From the NCBI RefSeq assembly GCF_050296195.1, contig NZ_JBNKRB010000026.1: a DNA stretch of 64,000 nt. One strand, written 5' to 3'. The notes beneath the pieces were generated by a model that saw only the letters and a list, made by a program, of their open reading frames with translations, searched no databases and was not told the DNA's origin. The position numbers were made by a program, and so were the translations under genes. Source of the stretch: Gynuella sp050296195 (GTDB lineage: Bacteria > Pseudomonadota > Gammaproteobacteria > Pseudomonadales > Natronospirillaceae). This document shows, in pieces, positions 52,816 through 61,841 of this stretch. Within the stretch, counting starts at the first letter, position 1. Each line of letters starts with the position of its first letter.

Positions 52816-55176
52816 ATGAGATTATTTTTTTTAAACCTAACTCTTACCTTATGTTTATTGTCAGGTACCGGGTGCAATGATTTTCAGGTAGACATCCCGA
52901 GTGACAATACCTCCACAGACAGTAATAGCGCCAATAATGATTCTTCAGACAATTCATCCAACGATAATACCTCCGATGGATCATCTTCAGGTGATAGCTC
53001 TTCAGGAAACTCCCAGGGTGATAACTCATCTACAAACACATCATCCTTGCGGCGTCCATTATCACCAGAGCACCCCATGTTCATGGTGCACATTGACACC
53101 TGGAACACTGCTGATCCGCAAAAAGTTATTGACCTTATACCTGAAGACATCCGCCCATATACTGTATTTATTCTCTCCATGTCCATTTATCATAAGAGTG
53201 CAACCAACGGTCAATGTAACTGGGAGCTAGTGGAATACGGTATCGAAACTGCCAAGTCATGGCTGAGAACTGCCGCCGAAAATGGCGCCTGGGCGATGAT
53301 CCAACCTTCAAGCGGGGGTTTCAGCCACCTTCCGGATTATGGTCTGGATGAGGATCTGGAAAACACCATTTATGGGGAATTCTTCCGTGATTACCCCAAC
53401 TTTCTGGGGTTCAACTATGCCGAACAATTCTGGGGATTTAATGATGATTGTTCTCCAAGCTTTCAGGATCGCTGGACTCACTGGGCAAATCTGCTGAAAC
53501 TGACTCATAAATATGGTGGCTATCTGGCGGTAAGCTTTACCGGTGGATTCTGGGGCGCCGCACTCAATCCGGTGGCAATGGTCAAATCCAACGAGCACCT
53601 CGCCGCTGCTGCCAGAGCTTATACGGAAAATTTCATCATTCAGGAAAAACAAACCGGCGGTTACGGTTTTCATGATATCGAAAGCATCAGCCTGGGTATG
53701 TATCTTTCAGGTTACGCCGGACATTATGGTATCCGCCCTGACAGCAGTGGTTGGAACAATGATGACCAGACTTACCCTCCGGCAGCCGGGGCCGCACCAC
53801 TGATGGAACACCTAATGTTAACAGGTGAAACGGTCATTGATGGTCCTGAGTTAATCTGGCAACAAAGCATTCGCAGCCTTTTTGACGGAACAACATCTGA
53901 TGGCTACCGCACCCGACGGTGGGACTTGTTCCCACAATTCAAAAACATACATCTGGACATTTACCGTCGGATGCTGGACGGTACTATCCGTATTCCAGAC
54001 CGTCAGGAGGTTATCGATCGCACCAAAGTTGTTATTGTCAATGATACATATTCAGGCGATGACAGAAATAAATACTCGTCTCCCAAAACGCTGTTTTCAG
54101 GCCTTTATCTGATGGATGATGATGGAACCAATCTGGATCAGGTCAGCTGGTTTAAGAAAACCGGACGTTACCCAGCGATACCGACGGTCTGGCAATTGTC
54201 CGATGAGGTCGCCAATTCATTTCAGGTACAGGTCAACAGGTCTGATTACGCCAGTCGCTGGCCAAACATTACTGACAAAGTGAGTGAATTCAATAATCTG
54301 TTTCCTCAGGAGTCCACAGGTGACCTTTATGTCGGCCGTAACGAAAATGCCTGGGTAACCTATAACCCTTACAGAAACGGCAAAAGTGCCAGTGCGCACA
54401 TCCCCTTTCAATACAATACCTGTAATGCCATGGATCTAACTTACACCCAGTGGTCAGCAGCCGTCATCAAAGAATACACGGATAAAATCACATTTTATCT
54501 AACTAACTATACTCCCGATGACTCCACGTTGAAGACGGATGTTATCCGGATATCCGGTAGTACTTCACAACCTGCCTATTCATTTACAGATACCGGAGAT
54601 CATCCTTCCAGTAACCTCACAAGTGATTGGTCAAATGGTATCCTTACCCTGAACGTGAACCACAACGGCCCACTTGAAGTGACTGTTAACTGCTCCGGCA
54701 CAGCCACAAACCGCCGAACAGGCTATACTCAAACTTCCGTATCACCTCCGGCGGCACCAATGGCATACACTGGCCCCCGCCAATATGAAGGTGAACATTT
54801 TGATTTTAAAAATATTGCCGGGATCCATGCGAATGCCGTTCATGACAGCATTCGTAATTACCAAGGAATGGGGTATGTGAATTTTGGCAAAGGCAATTCC
54901 GCCAGCGTCAGGGATTACGTTAAGGTACCAGCCAGTGGTAGCTATACACTAAAAACCCGTTACCATACTAACATCAATACTGACTCTGTGACGCTATATA
55001 TCAATGGCGTACCGGCAGCTACACCAACCTTTAACCAAACCTCGTCCAACAATTGGGCAACCGATGAGCAACTTATCTACCTTAGTGAAGGCACTAATGA
55101 AATTGAATTCAGAGCAAACGGTTCCCGATCAAGCGACCTGTATATCGATAATATAGTGCTTATCAATCATAACTGA
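52816..55176 (+). CDS. GH98-type glycoside hydrolase lipoprotein with C-terminal CBM
   Basis: A 786-aa exported enzyme. The signal peptide ends in a lipobox (SGTGC, Cys about 20), then a 55-residue Ser/Asn/Asp-rich linker. From about residue 78 the sequence LRRPLSPEHPMFMVHIDTWN starts the catalytic module resembling family GH98, with a barrel that continues through NYAEQFWGF and FHDIESISLG. A galactose-binding-like carbohydrate-binding module (CBM6/35 type) occupies the last 130 residues (YEGEHFDFKNIAG ... DLYIDNIVLIN). Characterised GH98 enzymes release blood-group A/B trisaccharides or cut xylan. Which substrate applies here is open. No sugar transporter is adjacent. Confidence 0.78.
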   Translation: MRLFFLNLTLTLCLLSGTGCNDFQVDIPSDNTSTDSNSANNDSSDNSSNDNTSDGSSSGDSSSGNSQGDNSSTNTSSLRRPLSPEHPMFMVHIDTWNTADPQKVIDLIPEDIRPYTVFILSMSIYHKSATNGQCNWELVEYGIETAKSWLRTAAENGAWAMIQPSSGGFSHLPDYGLDEDLENTIYGEFFRDYPNFLGFNYAEQFWGFNDDCSPSFQDRWTHWANLLKLTHKYGGYLAVSFTGGFWGAALNPVAMVKSNEHLAAAARAYTENFIIQEKQTGGYGFHDIESISLGMYLSGYAGHYGIRPDSSGWNNDDQTYPPAAGAAPLMEHLMLTGETVIDGPELIWQQSIRSLFDGTTSDGYRTRRWDLFPQFKNIHLDIYRRMLDGTIRIPDRQEVIDRTKVVIVNDTYSGDDRNKYSSPKTLFSGLYLMDDDGTNLDQVSWFKKTGRYPAIPTVWQLSDEVANSFQVQVNRSDYASRWPNITDKVSEFNNLFPQESTGDLYVGRNENAWVTYNPYRNGKSASAHIPFQYNTCNAMDLTYTQWSAAVIKEYTDKITFYLTNYTPDDSTLKTDVIRISGSTSQPAYSFTDTGDHPSSNLTSDWSNGILTLNVNHNGPLEVTVNCSGTATNRRTGYTQTSVSPPAAPMAYTGPRQYEGEHFDFKNIAGIHANAVHDSIRNYQGMGYVNFGKGNSASVRDYVKVPASGSYTLKTRYHTNINTDSVTLYINGVPAATPTFNQTSSNNWATDEQLIYLSEGTNEIEFRANGSRSSDLYIDNIVLINHN

Positions 55177-55192
55177 CCATTAACGGATCATG

Positions 55193-55246
55193 AGCCGTAA
55201 CCGCCAGGAAAACACAAGCAATATTTTTCTGGTGGTTCGGCTTTAA
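55193..55246 (+). terminator. Terminator of the GH98-type gene
   Basis: AGCCG-TAA-CCGCCAG pairs with CTGGTGG-TT-CGGCT (55193-55207 and 55229-55242), followed by TTTAAAAT. The interval to the next start (55247-55483) shows no gene. Confidence 0.65.
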
Positions 55247-55483
55247 AATAAAACACATCAAATCGATTTCCCACCAGCTCTGAACGTCAATACACTGAAG
55301 ATCAGACAATCAGCCTGCCACTTGGGGTGTTTCTACGACAAAAACGCTTCTCAGAAGCCATGCCTGTTGATCGAAATAATTGCCAGCAATTAGCGACATC
55401 ATGAACGGAACGAGGCTATATTGCCAAACCGCTATGCACGTTCGACACCCATTGACAACAGTCAGTACCATCAGGAAACAAAA

Positions 55484-56521
55484 ATGATCTCTGTAATCTC
55501 TCAACACCATACCGCTCATAACCCGGCGTTTGAGTTTTATCGGGGCGAGAAGGTCCCCTGCTTTGAATCGCCTCAGCGTCTGGAGTTTGTTATTCAGGCA
55601 CTGCAAGCCAGAGGTCATGAGATTAAGATCGCAGAGCAACAGGCTGATTCCATATTGACAACAATACACAGTCATAGATATCTGCAGTTTCTGGCATCTG
55701 CCTGGGATCAGTGGACTGCCCTTGCAGCAGATAACGCTGACAAACAACCATTTCCGTCCGTCTGGCCCATTCGCAGTCTGCGCAGCGATATCGAGCCAGA
55801 CAACTTCATTGCCCGTTTGGGATTTTATTCCATGGACAATGGCACCCCCTTGGCCGCAGGAAGCTGGACTGCTGCGAAAGCCGGGGCCGATGCTGCCGTT
55901 AGCGCGGCCGATCTGTTAAGTAATGGTCATTCCAGCGTATTTTGTGCCACCCGTCCACCCGGTCATCATGCCGGGCCGGATTTTATGGGCGGATATTGTT
56001 TTCTGAATAATGCCGCTATCGCAGCACAATCACTGCGTCACCAAGGCTGTCAGCGGGTGGCCATCATTGACGTTGATTACCATCACGGCAACGGCACCCA
56101 GACTATTTTTTATGATCGGGCAGATGTTCTGTATATCAGTCTGCATGGAGATCCGGTTACTGAATATCCGTTTTATCTTGGTCATGCAGATGAAACCGGC
56201 AGAGGAGCTGGTCAAGGATACAATCTCAACCTGCCAATGGCCGCCGGAACCGATACGGTTACATGGTTTGCAGCACTGGATACAGCCTGCCGTCAAGTGC
56301 TTCGGTTTAAACCCGACGCCCTGGTCATTTCACTGGGAATGGATACCTTTGCCGATGACCCTATCTCTCAGTTCACATTGCAGTCAGATGACTTTTACCG
56401 TATTGGCAAACACCTGGCAGCCCTGCGGCTCCCCACCCTGTTCATCATGGAAGGAGGCTATGCCACAGCCGCATTGGGCAATAACACTGTCAATGTACTG
56501 GAAGGCTTTGACAATGCCTGA
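55484..56521 (+). CDS. Histone-deacetylase-superfamily acetylpolyamine amidohydrolase-like protein
   Basis: Zinc-dependent deacetylase of 345 aa, related to bacterial acetylpolyamine amidohydrolases. FELYRGE-type start (FEFYRGEKVPCFESPQRLEF), RPPGHHAGPDFMGGYCFLNN with the tandem catalytic histidines, and zinc ligands in IIDVDYHHGNGTQTIF and SLGMDTFADDP are intact. ATG 55484 has AGGAAA upstream; the open frame to 55421 lacks support. Single gene, convergent with a TetR regulator. Confidence 0.87.
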   Translation: MISVISQHHTAHNPAFEFYRGEKVPCFESPQRLEFVIQALQARGHEIKIAEQQADSILTTIHSHRYLQFLASAWDQWTALAADNADKQPFPSVWPIRSLRSDIEPDNFIARLGFYSMDNGTPLAAGSWTAAKAGADAAVSAADLLSNGHSSVFCATRPPGHHAGPDFMGGYCFLNNAAIAAQSLRHQGCQRVAIIDVDYHHGNGTQTIFYDRADVLYISLHGDPVTEYPFYLGHADETGRGAGQGYNLNLPMAAGTDTVTWFAALDTACRQVLRFKPDALVISLGMDTFADDPISQFTLQSDDFYRIGKHLAALRLPTLFIMEGGYATAALGNNTVNVLEGFDNA

Positions 56522-56538
56522 ATCACTGACCGTTCAGA

Positions 56539-57207
56539 TCAACCCGGTACCACTTCATCGAGCTTTCTGACTGCGCCTTCATAAATCCAGCGTAGCGACT
56601 GCTTAAGCTGACGTATGGTCTGACCTCCCAGAGGTTCCGGTAAAGCCATTGCCAGCTTGGTCGTTGCACCCGCAGATTCGCACATGATGATGGAAATACT
56701 CTGAAACACCTCGATTTCTTCTGGTGTCGGCATCCGTGCTCCGAGTTTCCCCATGGTTTCGGCAATCAGTTCCGCGGTACGAATAGTGTCCTGGGTATTC
56801 AGCTCACGCAGTTCAGGCGCAGCAGCAACACATGCCCAAACCTCAACAAAGGCCTGTTGTTCCCGCTGAGCCATTACCATCAGATCAACCATTCCGTCGA
56901 TTAACACACCGATATCATTATCGTCACCCGACTGAATACGGGCCAATTCTGCTTCCAGGTGTTCATAGACCTCATCGGTATAGCGTGACCAGATTTCATG
57001 CACAATCGAAAGCTTGGTTGGAAAGTATTGATACACAGAAGCAATCGGCATGTCTGCCTCACGGGCAATCTCTCGCATGGATATCGCCTCATAACTTCGC
57101 TCAGACAGCAACTTGAGGGTTGCTGCCACCACGGTTTCAAATCGGACAATACTGCGTTCCTGCTGAGGAACCCTCTTCAATCGTTTGTTCAAATCTTTGC
57201 TTGACAA
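56539..57207 (-). CDS. TetR-family regulator of the adjacent operon
   Basis: A 222-aa repressor-type protein with an N-terminal HTH (FETVVAATLKLLSERSYEAI, MREIAREADMPIASVYQYFP) and a C-terminal helical ligand domain. It is divergent from, and 115 bp away from, the FGGY kinase operon. An inverted repeat in the gap (57248-57269) is a likely operator. Confidence 0.9.
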   Translation of the reverse strand: MSSKDLNKRLKRVPQQERSIVRFETVVAATLKLLSERSYEAISMREIAREADMPIASVYQYFPTKLSIVHEIWSRYTDEVYEHLEAELARIQSGDDNDIGVLIDGMVDLMVMAQREQQAFVEVWACVAAAPELRELNTQDTIRTAELIAETMGKLGARMPTPEEIEVFQSISIIMCESAGATTKLAMALPEPLGGQTIRQLKQSLRWIYEGAVRKLDEVVPG

Positions 57208-57247
57208 CTAAATGTCCTCGTGATCAAAATGCCAATTAAAACATGAT

Positions 57248-57269
57248 CAATGCTCATATTAATGCATTG
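57248..57269. promoter_or_regulatory. Candidate TetR operator
   Basis: CAATGC-N10-GCATTG is a perfect 6-bp dyad in the divergent intergenic region, about 55 bp before the kinase start. Confidence 0.5.
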
Positions 57270-57322
57270 TAACAACAATAAATCCTGGTGACACAGGCTA
57301 CCGGAATATAAAAAAGCACGCT

Positions 57323-58963
57323 ATGAGTAGTAAGCATTCTTCTTTACCTCCGCCAACCTTGACTCATCCTTCAGATGTCAGTCGTTATCATATATTGGCC
57401 GTAGATCTTGGCACCTCAGGCTGTAAAACTGCAGTCGTGCGATTGGACGGAACGGTGATTGGTTTTGCGGCTAAACCCGTGGCCATGCATGTGGTTGCCG
57501 AGGTTGGCACTGAGCAGAACCCCGAAGACTGGTGGCAAGCCTTCCTGCAGTCAGCACAAGAAGTGTTAAAACAAACCCAGGTGGACCGGCAATCAGTGGT
57601 TGCTGTTGTCTGTTCCTGCCAAGGAGAAGGCACCATTCCGGTCGACCGTTCAGGGACTCCGTTAACCCACGCCATGCTGTGGCTGGACATGCGCGGCAGA
57701 GCTGCTGTTCATCGTCTGGTAAAAGGAAGGCTTCCTTCCATTGCAGGCTACGATCCAATCAAACTTTGGCGTTGGATACGTCTCACCGGGGGTGCACCTG
57801 CGCTGTCCGGCAAAGACCCTATCGGCCACATGGCATTTATCCGCGAATCACTGCCTGGTGTGTACGAAAAAACCTATAAATTTCTCAACGTCCTGGATTT
57901 CATGAACCTCCGCCTGACAGGCGAGATGGTGGCCACTGTCGACTCCTTGCTCACTTCATGGGTGACCGATAACCGCGATCCGGCACATATTAAAATGGAT
58001 GACAGACTCATAGCGATGAGCCGCATTGACCGGGATAAATTTCCTCAACTGGTTCGCTGTACGGATCAGATCGGTACGCTGCTACCGGATATCGCCGATG
58101 AGCTGGGTCTGTCGCGGCGCACCCGGGTCATAGCCGGTTCAGTCGACAACACCGCATCAGCATTGGGGTCGGGTGCCATTGGTGATGGAGAGTTGCACTT
58201 ATATATTGGTACTTCATCCTGGGTCGGTGCTCATGTGCCTTACCAGAAAACCGATGTCTTCCGTCAGATTGCGTCACTGCCGTGTGCCCTGCCGGATCGT
58301 TACCTGATGATGGCCATGCAATCCGCCGCCGGCTCCAACCTGGCATTTCTGAAAGACAATCTACTGTTTCCACAAGATGAACTGACGACCCGACCAGCCA
58401 ATGCGGACATTTTTCAGGTGCTCGGGCGCATGGCTGCAAAAACACCCGCCGGCTCTCGCGGCCTGTTGTATTTACCCTGGCTAATGGGAGAACGGACTCC
58501 GGTGGATGATCCGAACCTGCGGGCCACATTGATGAATTTATCACTGGAACATACACGGGCGGATATTTTCCGCGCCATCATGGAAGGCGTGGCTCTGAAT
58601 ACCCGATGGATGATGGGTTCAGTACGTAAGTTTTTAAAACAACAACCCAACGAAATGACCGTCGTCGGTGGCGGTGCGCAATCGGGCCTCTGGTGTCAGA
58701 TTCTGGCCGATACTCTGGATATGGTTATCCATCAGCCGGAACAACCGCTGCAGGCCAATGTCCGAGGTGCAGCATTTATTGCCGGTGTCGGCATCAATGC
58801 CATCGACTTCTCAGATATCCAGACCCACGTCAGCAGACAGGCGTCATTTGAACCCAATCCGCAGAATCGCGGCATTTACCAACAACGCTACCAGGAGTTT
58901 CTGGCAGCCTATCGGGCATTGCGCCCGGTTTATAAAACAAGAGCAAAGAGAGCAGGCTTATGA
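57323..58963 (+). CDS. FGGY-family carbohydrate kinase
   Basis: ATP-dependent sugar or polyol kinase of 546 aa. The N-terminal phosphate loop LAVDLGTSGCKTAVV, catalytic-Asp region AGSVDNTASALGSG, second phosphate motif YIGTSSWVGAH, and adenosine-binding TVVGGGAQSGLWCQI are complete. It is xylulokinase-like, but the substrate cannot be read. First gene of a four-gene operon; the stop overlaps the aldolase start (ATGA). Confidence 0.88.
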   Translation: MSSKHSSLPPPTLTHPSDVSRYHILAVDLGTSGCKTAVVRLDGTVIGFAAKPVAMHVVAEVGTEQNPEDWWQAFLQSAQEVLKQTQVDRQSVVAVVCSCQGEGTIPVDRSGTPLTHAMLWLDMRGRAAVHRLVKGRLPSIAGYDPIKLWRWIRLTGGAPALSGKDPIGHMAFIRESLPGVYEKTYKFLNVLDFMNLRLTGEMVATVDSLLTSWVTDNRDPAHIKMDDRLIAMSRIDRDKFPQLVRCTDQIGTLLPDIADELGLSRRTRVIAGSVDNTASALGSGAIGDGELHLYIGTSSWVGAHVPYQKTDVFRQIASLPCALPDRYLMMAMQSAAGSNLAFLKDNLLFPQDELTTRPANADIFQVLGRMAAKTPAGSRGLLYLPWLMGERTPVDDPNLRATLMNLSLEHTRADIFRAIMEGVALNTRWMMGSVRKFLKQQPNEMTVVGGGAQSGLWCQILADTLDMVIHQPEQPLQANVRGAAFIAGVGINAIDFSDIQTHVSRQASFEPNPQNRGIYQQRYQEFLAAYRALRPVYKTRAKRAGL

Positions 58964-59598
58964 ATCAGACCCAGCAAATCTGCCAGCAGGTAATCGACAC
59001 CGCTATTACCCTGGCAAACCAGGGTTTTCTGGCCGGTACCGGCGGTAATCTGGCCCTACGAATTGATGCCGAAACGTTCGCGATCACCCCTTCGGCATCC
59101 GACTATTACACCATGACAGCAGATGAAATCAGCGTACTAAAACTAGCCGACCTGTCTCAACTGGCCGGCAGCAAACCCGCATCTGTGGAAAAAGGTCTGC
59201 ACGCTAAGGTTTTACTGGCCTTTCCTGATTGCCAGGCCAGTATTCATACCCATCAGCCCATTGCCAGTGCCTTCACGTTGCTGAATCAGGCGCTGACTAT
59301 CAGCGATGCGAAACACCGCACCATTCTTGGAAACCAGGTTCCAATTGCCGGTTATGCACCTTCTGGCACTTCCTGGCTGGCCAACAATGTCGCACGCCTA
59401 TTACACGAGGATACCCACGCCTGCCTGATGCGTAATCATGGCGTTATCTGCTGGGGCAAAACCGTTGAAGAAGCCTGCCAGGTGGTCACAACTCTGGAAA
59501 AGGCTGCCAGGGAATGGTTTCAGAACACACTGCACACACGAACCAGCCGAAGCAATCCGGCACTTATAGATCAGATCCAACAGGCGCTGGCCGGTTAA
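58960..59598 (+). CDS. Class II aldolase/adducin family protein
   Basis: Zinc-dependent aldolase of 212 aa related to fuculose-1-phosphate and ribulose-phosphate aldolases/epimerases. GTGGNLALRI is the phosphate-binding loop. Zinc ligands are in IHTHQP and LMRNHGVICWG, and a Glu in SVEKGLHAKV is at the catalytic position. Translationally coupled to the kinase. It would cleave or isomerise the phosphorylated product of the kinase, which is inference from the pairing. Confidence 0.87.
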   Translation: MNQTQQICQQVIDTAITLANQGFLAGTGGNLALRIDAETFAITPSASDYYTMTADEISVLKLADLSQLAGSKPASVEKGLHAKVLLAFPDCQASIHTHQPIASAFTLLNQALTISDAKHRTILGNQVPIAGYAPSGTSWLANNVARLLHEDTHACLMRNHGVICWGKTVEEACQVVTTLEKAAREWFQNTLHTRTSRSNPALIDQIQQALAG

Positions 59599-59613
59599 CA
59601 AGAGGAATTCATT

Positions 59614-61077
59614 ATGAACATGCAACAGCAGACACCTGATCAATCGTTTGGGATCAGCCACTGGCCAGATACCGATGAAATCTATGCGCGTTTAAACACT
59701 CTCGTCAAACAACCGGTCCGCCCTATTCGCCGGGAACATATGGATAAAGTCATGGAGTACTTTGAACAGCGCTGCCAGACTTCCAAACAAATTGCCGAAC
59801 ATGCCAAAACAGTGATTCCGGGTGGCGTACAACATAATCTTGCCTTTAACTATCCTTTCGCCCTGGCCGTCAAGGAGGCTAACGGAGCTCATCTGACCGA
59901 TGTGGATAATAACCGCTATATCGATTTTCTACAGGCGGGTGGTCCAACACTGCTGGGTTCCAATGATCCGGTTGTACAACAGAAAGTCATTGAAACCATT
60001 CAGAACTGTGGTCCGGTTACCGGGTTGCTGCACGAATATGAGGTCAAGCTCGCCGAACTGGTCTGCCGTCATGTTCCATCAGTAGATATGTTCCGCATGC
60101 TGGGCTCCGGTACAGAAGCGGTCATGGGGGCGATTCGTCTAGCCCGGGCGTATACCGGTCGCAAGCGGGTGATCAAAATCGGCGGTGCTTACCATGGCTG
60201 GAGTGATCAGATGGTTTATGGCATGCGGATTCCAGGCACCGGCCGCCATGAAGCCCATGGGATTCCCCGGTCATCCACAGCGTTCACCCAGGAAAGTTTC
60301 CCCAATCATCTGGCGGCCATACGTCGCAAACTGATGTTTAATCGCCTGCGCGGCGGCACGGCAGCCATCATCGTCGAACCACTGGGACCGGAAAGCGGCA
60401 CTCGACCGGTGACCCGCGAGTTCAACGCCGACCTGCGCCAGCTGTGTGATGAATTCGGTGCTTTGCTGATTTTTGATGAAGTGGTTTCCGGGTTCCGGGT
60501 TGGCATGTCTGGTGCCCAGGGATACTTCAACGTCACGCCGGACCTGACTATCTTTGGCAAATGCCTTACTGGGGGTTATCCCATGGCCGGCGGTATCGGT
60601 GGCCGTAAGGACATCATGATGGTATTGGCTGGGGGAATCGGGGCCAGTGGCAGCAAACGCGCATTTGTCGGTGGCACATTGTCAGCCAATCCTTTGTCCT
60701 GCGTGGCTGGCTACTATGCCCTGGACGAAATGGATAAGCGCAATGCTGCGTTTCATGCCGGCCGTGCCGGTGATCGCCTGACAGCAGGACTGAGCGATAT
60801 CATCGAACGACTGAAGTTGCCTTACGTAGCCTATAACCAGGGCTCTGTGGTGCATTTGCAGACATCCGGGGTATTGCTGTTAAACGCCCGCAACCCAATC
60901 AAACTGTTAAAAGAAGTCAAACCCCGCAAACATCTGATGGAAGAAATGGGCGCGGCCTACATGGCACATGGATTAGTGACCCTGGCCGGCAGCCGCATGT
61001 ATACCAGCATGGCAGACACCGATGACATCATCGATGAAGCACTGAATCGCTTTGAAGACGTGTTTAAACTGGTCTAA
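59614..61077 (+). CDS. Class III aminotransferase, glutamate-1-semialdehyde aminomutase-like
   Basis: PLP enzyme of 487 aa. SGTEAVMGAIRLARAYTGRK binds PLP phosphate; IGGAYHGWSDQM, LIFDEVVSGFR with the PLP-nitrogen Asp, and IFGKCLTGGYPMAGG with the Schiff-base Lys are all present. The fold resembles HemL more than ornithine transaminases, and it has an N-terminal extension of about 60 residues. AAGAGGA precedes the start. In this operon it may aminate the keto or aldehyde product of the aldolase. Confidence 0.88.
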   Translation: MNMQQQTPDQSFGISHWPDTDEIYARLNTLVKQPVRPIRREHMDKVMEYFEQRCQTSKQIAEHAKTVIPGGVQHNLAFNYPFALAVKEANGAHLTDVDNNRYIDFLQAGGPTLLGSNDPVVQQKVIETIQNCGPVTGLLHEYEVKLAELVCRHVPSVDMFRMLGSGTEAVMGAIRLARAYTGRKRVIKIGGAYHGWSDQMVYGMRIPGTGRHEAHGIPRSSTAFTQESFPNHLAAIRRKLMFNRLRGGTAAIIVEPLGPESGTRPVTREFNADLRQLCDEFGALLIFDEVVSGFRVGMSGAQGYFNVTPDLTIFGKCLTGGYPMAGGIGGRKDIMMVLAGGIGASGSKRAFVGGTLSANPLSCVAGYYALDEMDKRNAAFHAGRAGDRLTAGLSDIIERLKLPYVAYNQGSVVHLQTSGVLLLNARNPIKLLKEVKPRKHLMEEMGAAYMAHGLVTLAGSRMYTSMADTDDIIDEALNRFEDVFKLV

Positions 61078-61094
61078 TCCGGAGACAGACAACC

Positions 61095-61736
61095 ATGATC
61101 ACAGACATCACCCAACAGCTGATTCATACTGCTGAGCGATTGCGGGAAAAGAAATTTTTTCGCCAGCCTGGAAACCTGATCTCTGCATTGATTCCCGGTA
61201 AAGCCTCATTGCTGTACATCACACCTGAAGGAGAGCCTCAGCCCTGTTCGTTTGCCGACATTGACCGCCAACCGGAAGAATGGCGACAACCACTACAATT
61301 ACACGCGCAAATTTATCAGTCACGCCAGGATATCGGTGCCATTGCCCGGCTCAGTCCACAATGGTGTCATGCGCTTGCGCAACTTAACGAAGTTATGCCA
61401 TCAGTGTTTGACGAGCAGGCCCGCCACATTGGTACCTCCTGGTCCCTGAACAGTTCCGAGCAGTTGCTCAAAGTGATTGCCAAAGGTGGCAATTGTGGCA
61501 CTCTTGGGGAAGATCAATTGGTATTTGGCGTGACTCTGAACCGAATGGTGTTTAATGCGGAGCTGTTCGAAAAATGTGCCATGGCTTACACCCTGGCCCG
61601 CGCCAGTGGCAAACCAGTCGGATCGGTTCCCTGGTGGGTACGCCTGATCGCCGGACGCCGGATGATTGCCGATGAAAAGAAAGCAGCAATCAGTCATCAG
61701 GCAGGGCAATTGGCAGAAGAGCTACGTGCCTACTGA
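61095..61736 (+). CDS. Degenerate class II aldolase-like protein
   Basis: A 213-aa protein almost equal in length to the aldolase two genes upstream and alignable with it along the whole length (for example AIARLSPQWCHALAQLN against SIHTHQPIASAFTLLN). The His-x-His zinc pair is replaced by ARL, the RNHG histidine region reads GGNCGTLG, and the catalytic Glu position is not kept. It is therefore unlikely to be a zinc aldolase and may be a regulatory or structural partner. GGAGA precedes the ATG, 17 bp after the aminotransferase. Confidence 0.75.
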   Translation: MITDITQQLIHTAERLREKKFFRQPGNLISALIPGKASLLYITPEGEPQPCSFADIDRQPEEWRQPLQLHAQIYQSRQDIGAIARLSPQWCHALAQLNEVMPSVFDEQARHIGTSWSLNSSEQLLKVIAKGGNCGTLGEDQLVFGVTLNRMVFNAELFEKCAMAYTLARASGKPVGSVPWWVRLIAGRRMIADEKKAAISHQAGQLAEELRAY

Positions 61737-61752
61737 ATGGTTAACTATTTTT

Positions 61753-61785
61753 GAGTGAGCCGTATAAACATGGCTCACTCTCTTT
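61753..61785 (+). terminator. Terminator of the kinase-aldolase-aminotransferase operon
   Basis: GAGTGAGCC (61753-61761) and GGCTCACTC (61772-61780) form a 9-bp stem followed by TCTTT, 17 bp after the last stop. Confidence 0.8.
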
Positions 61786-61841
61786 GGTAAAACATTAACA
61801 AACAACTGAACTCAGTTTACGTAAATGCCCAAGGCCATTTG

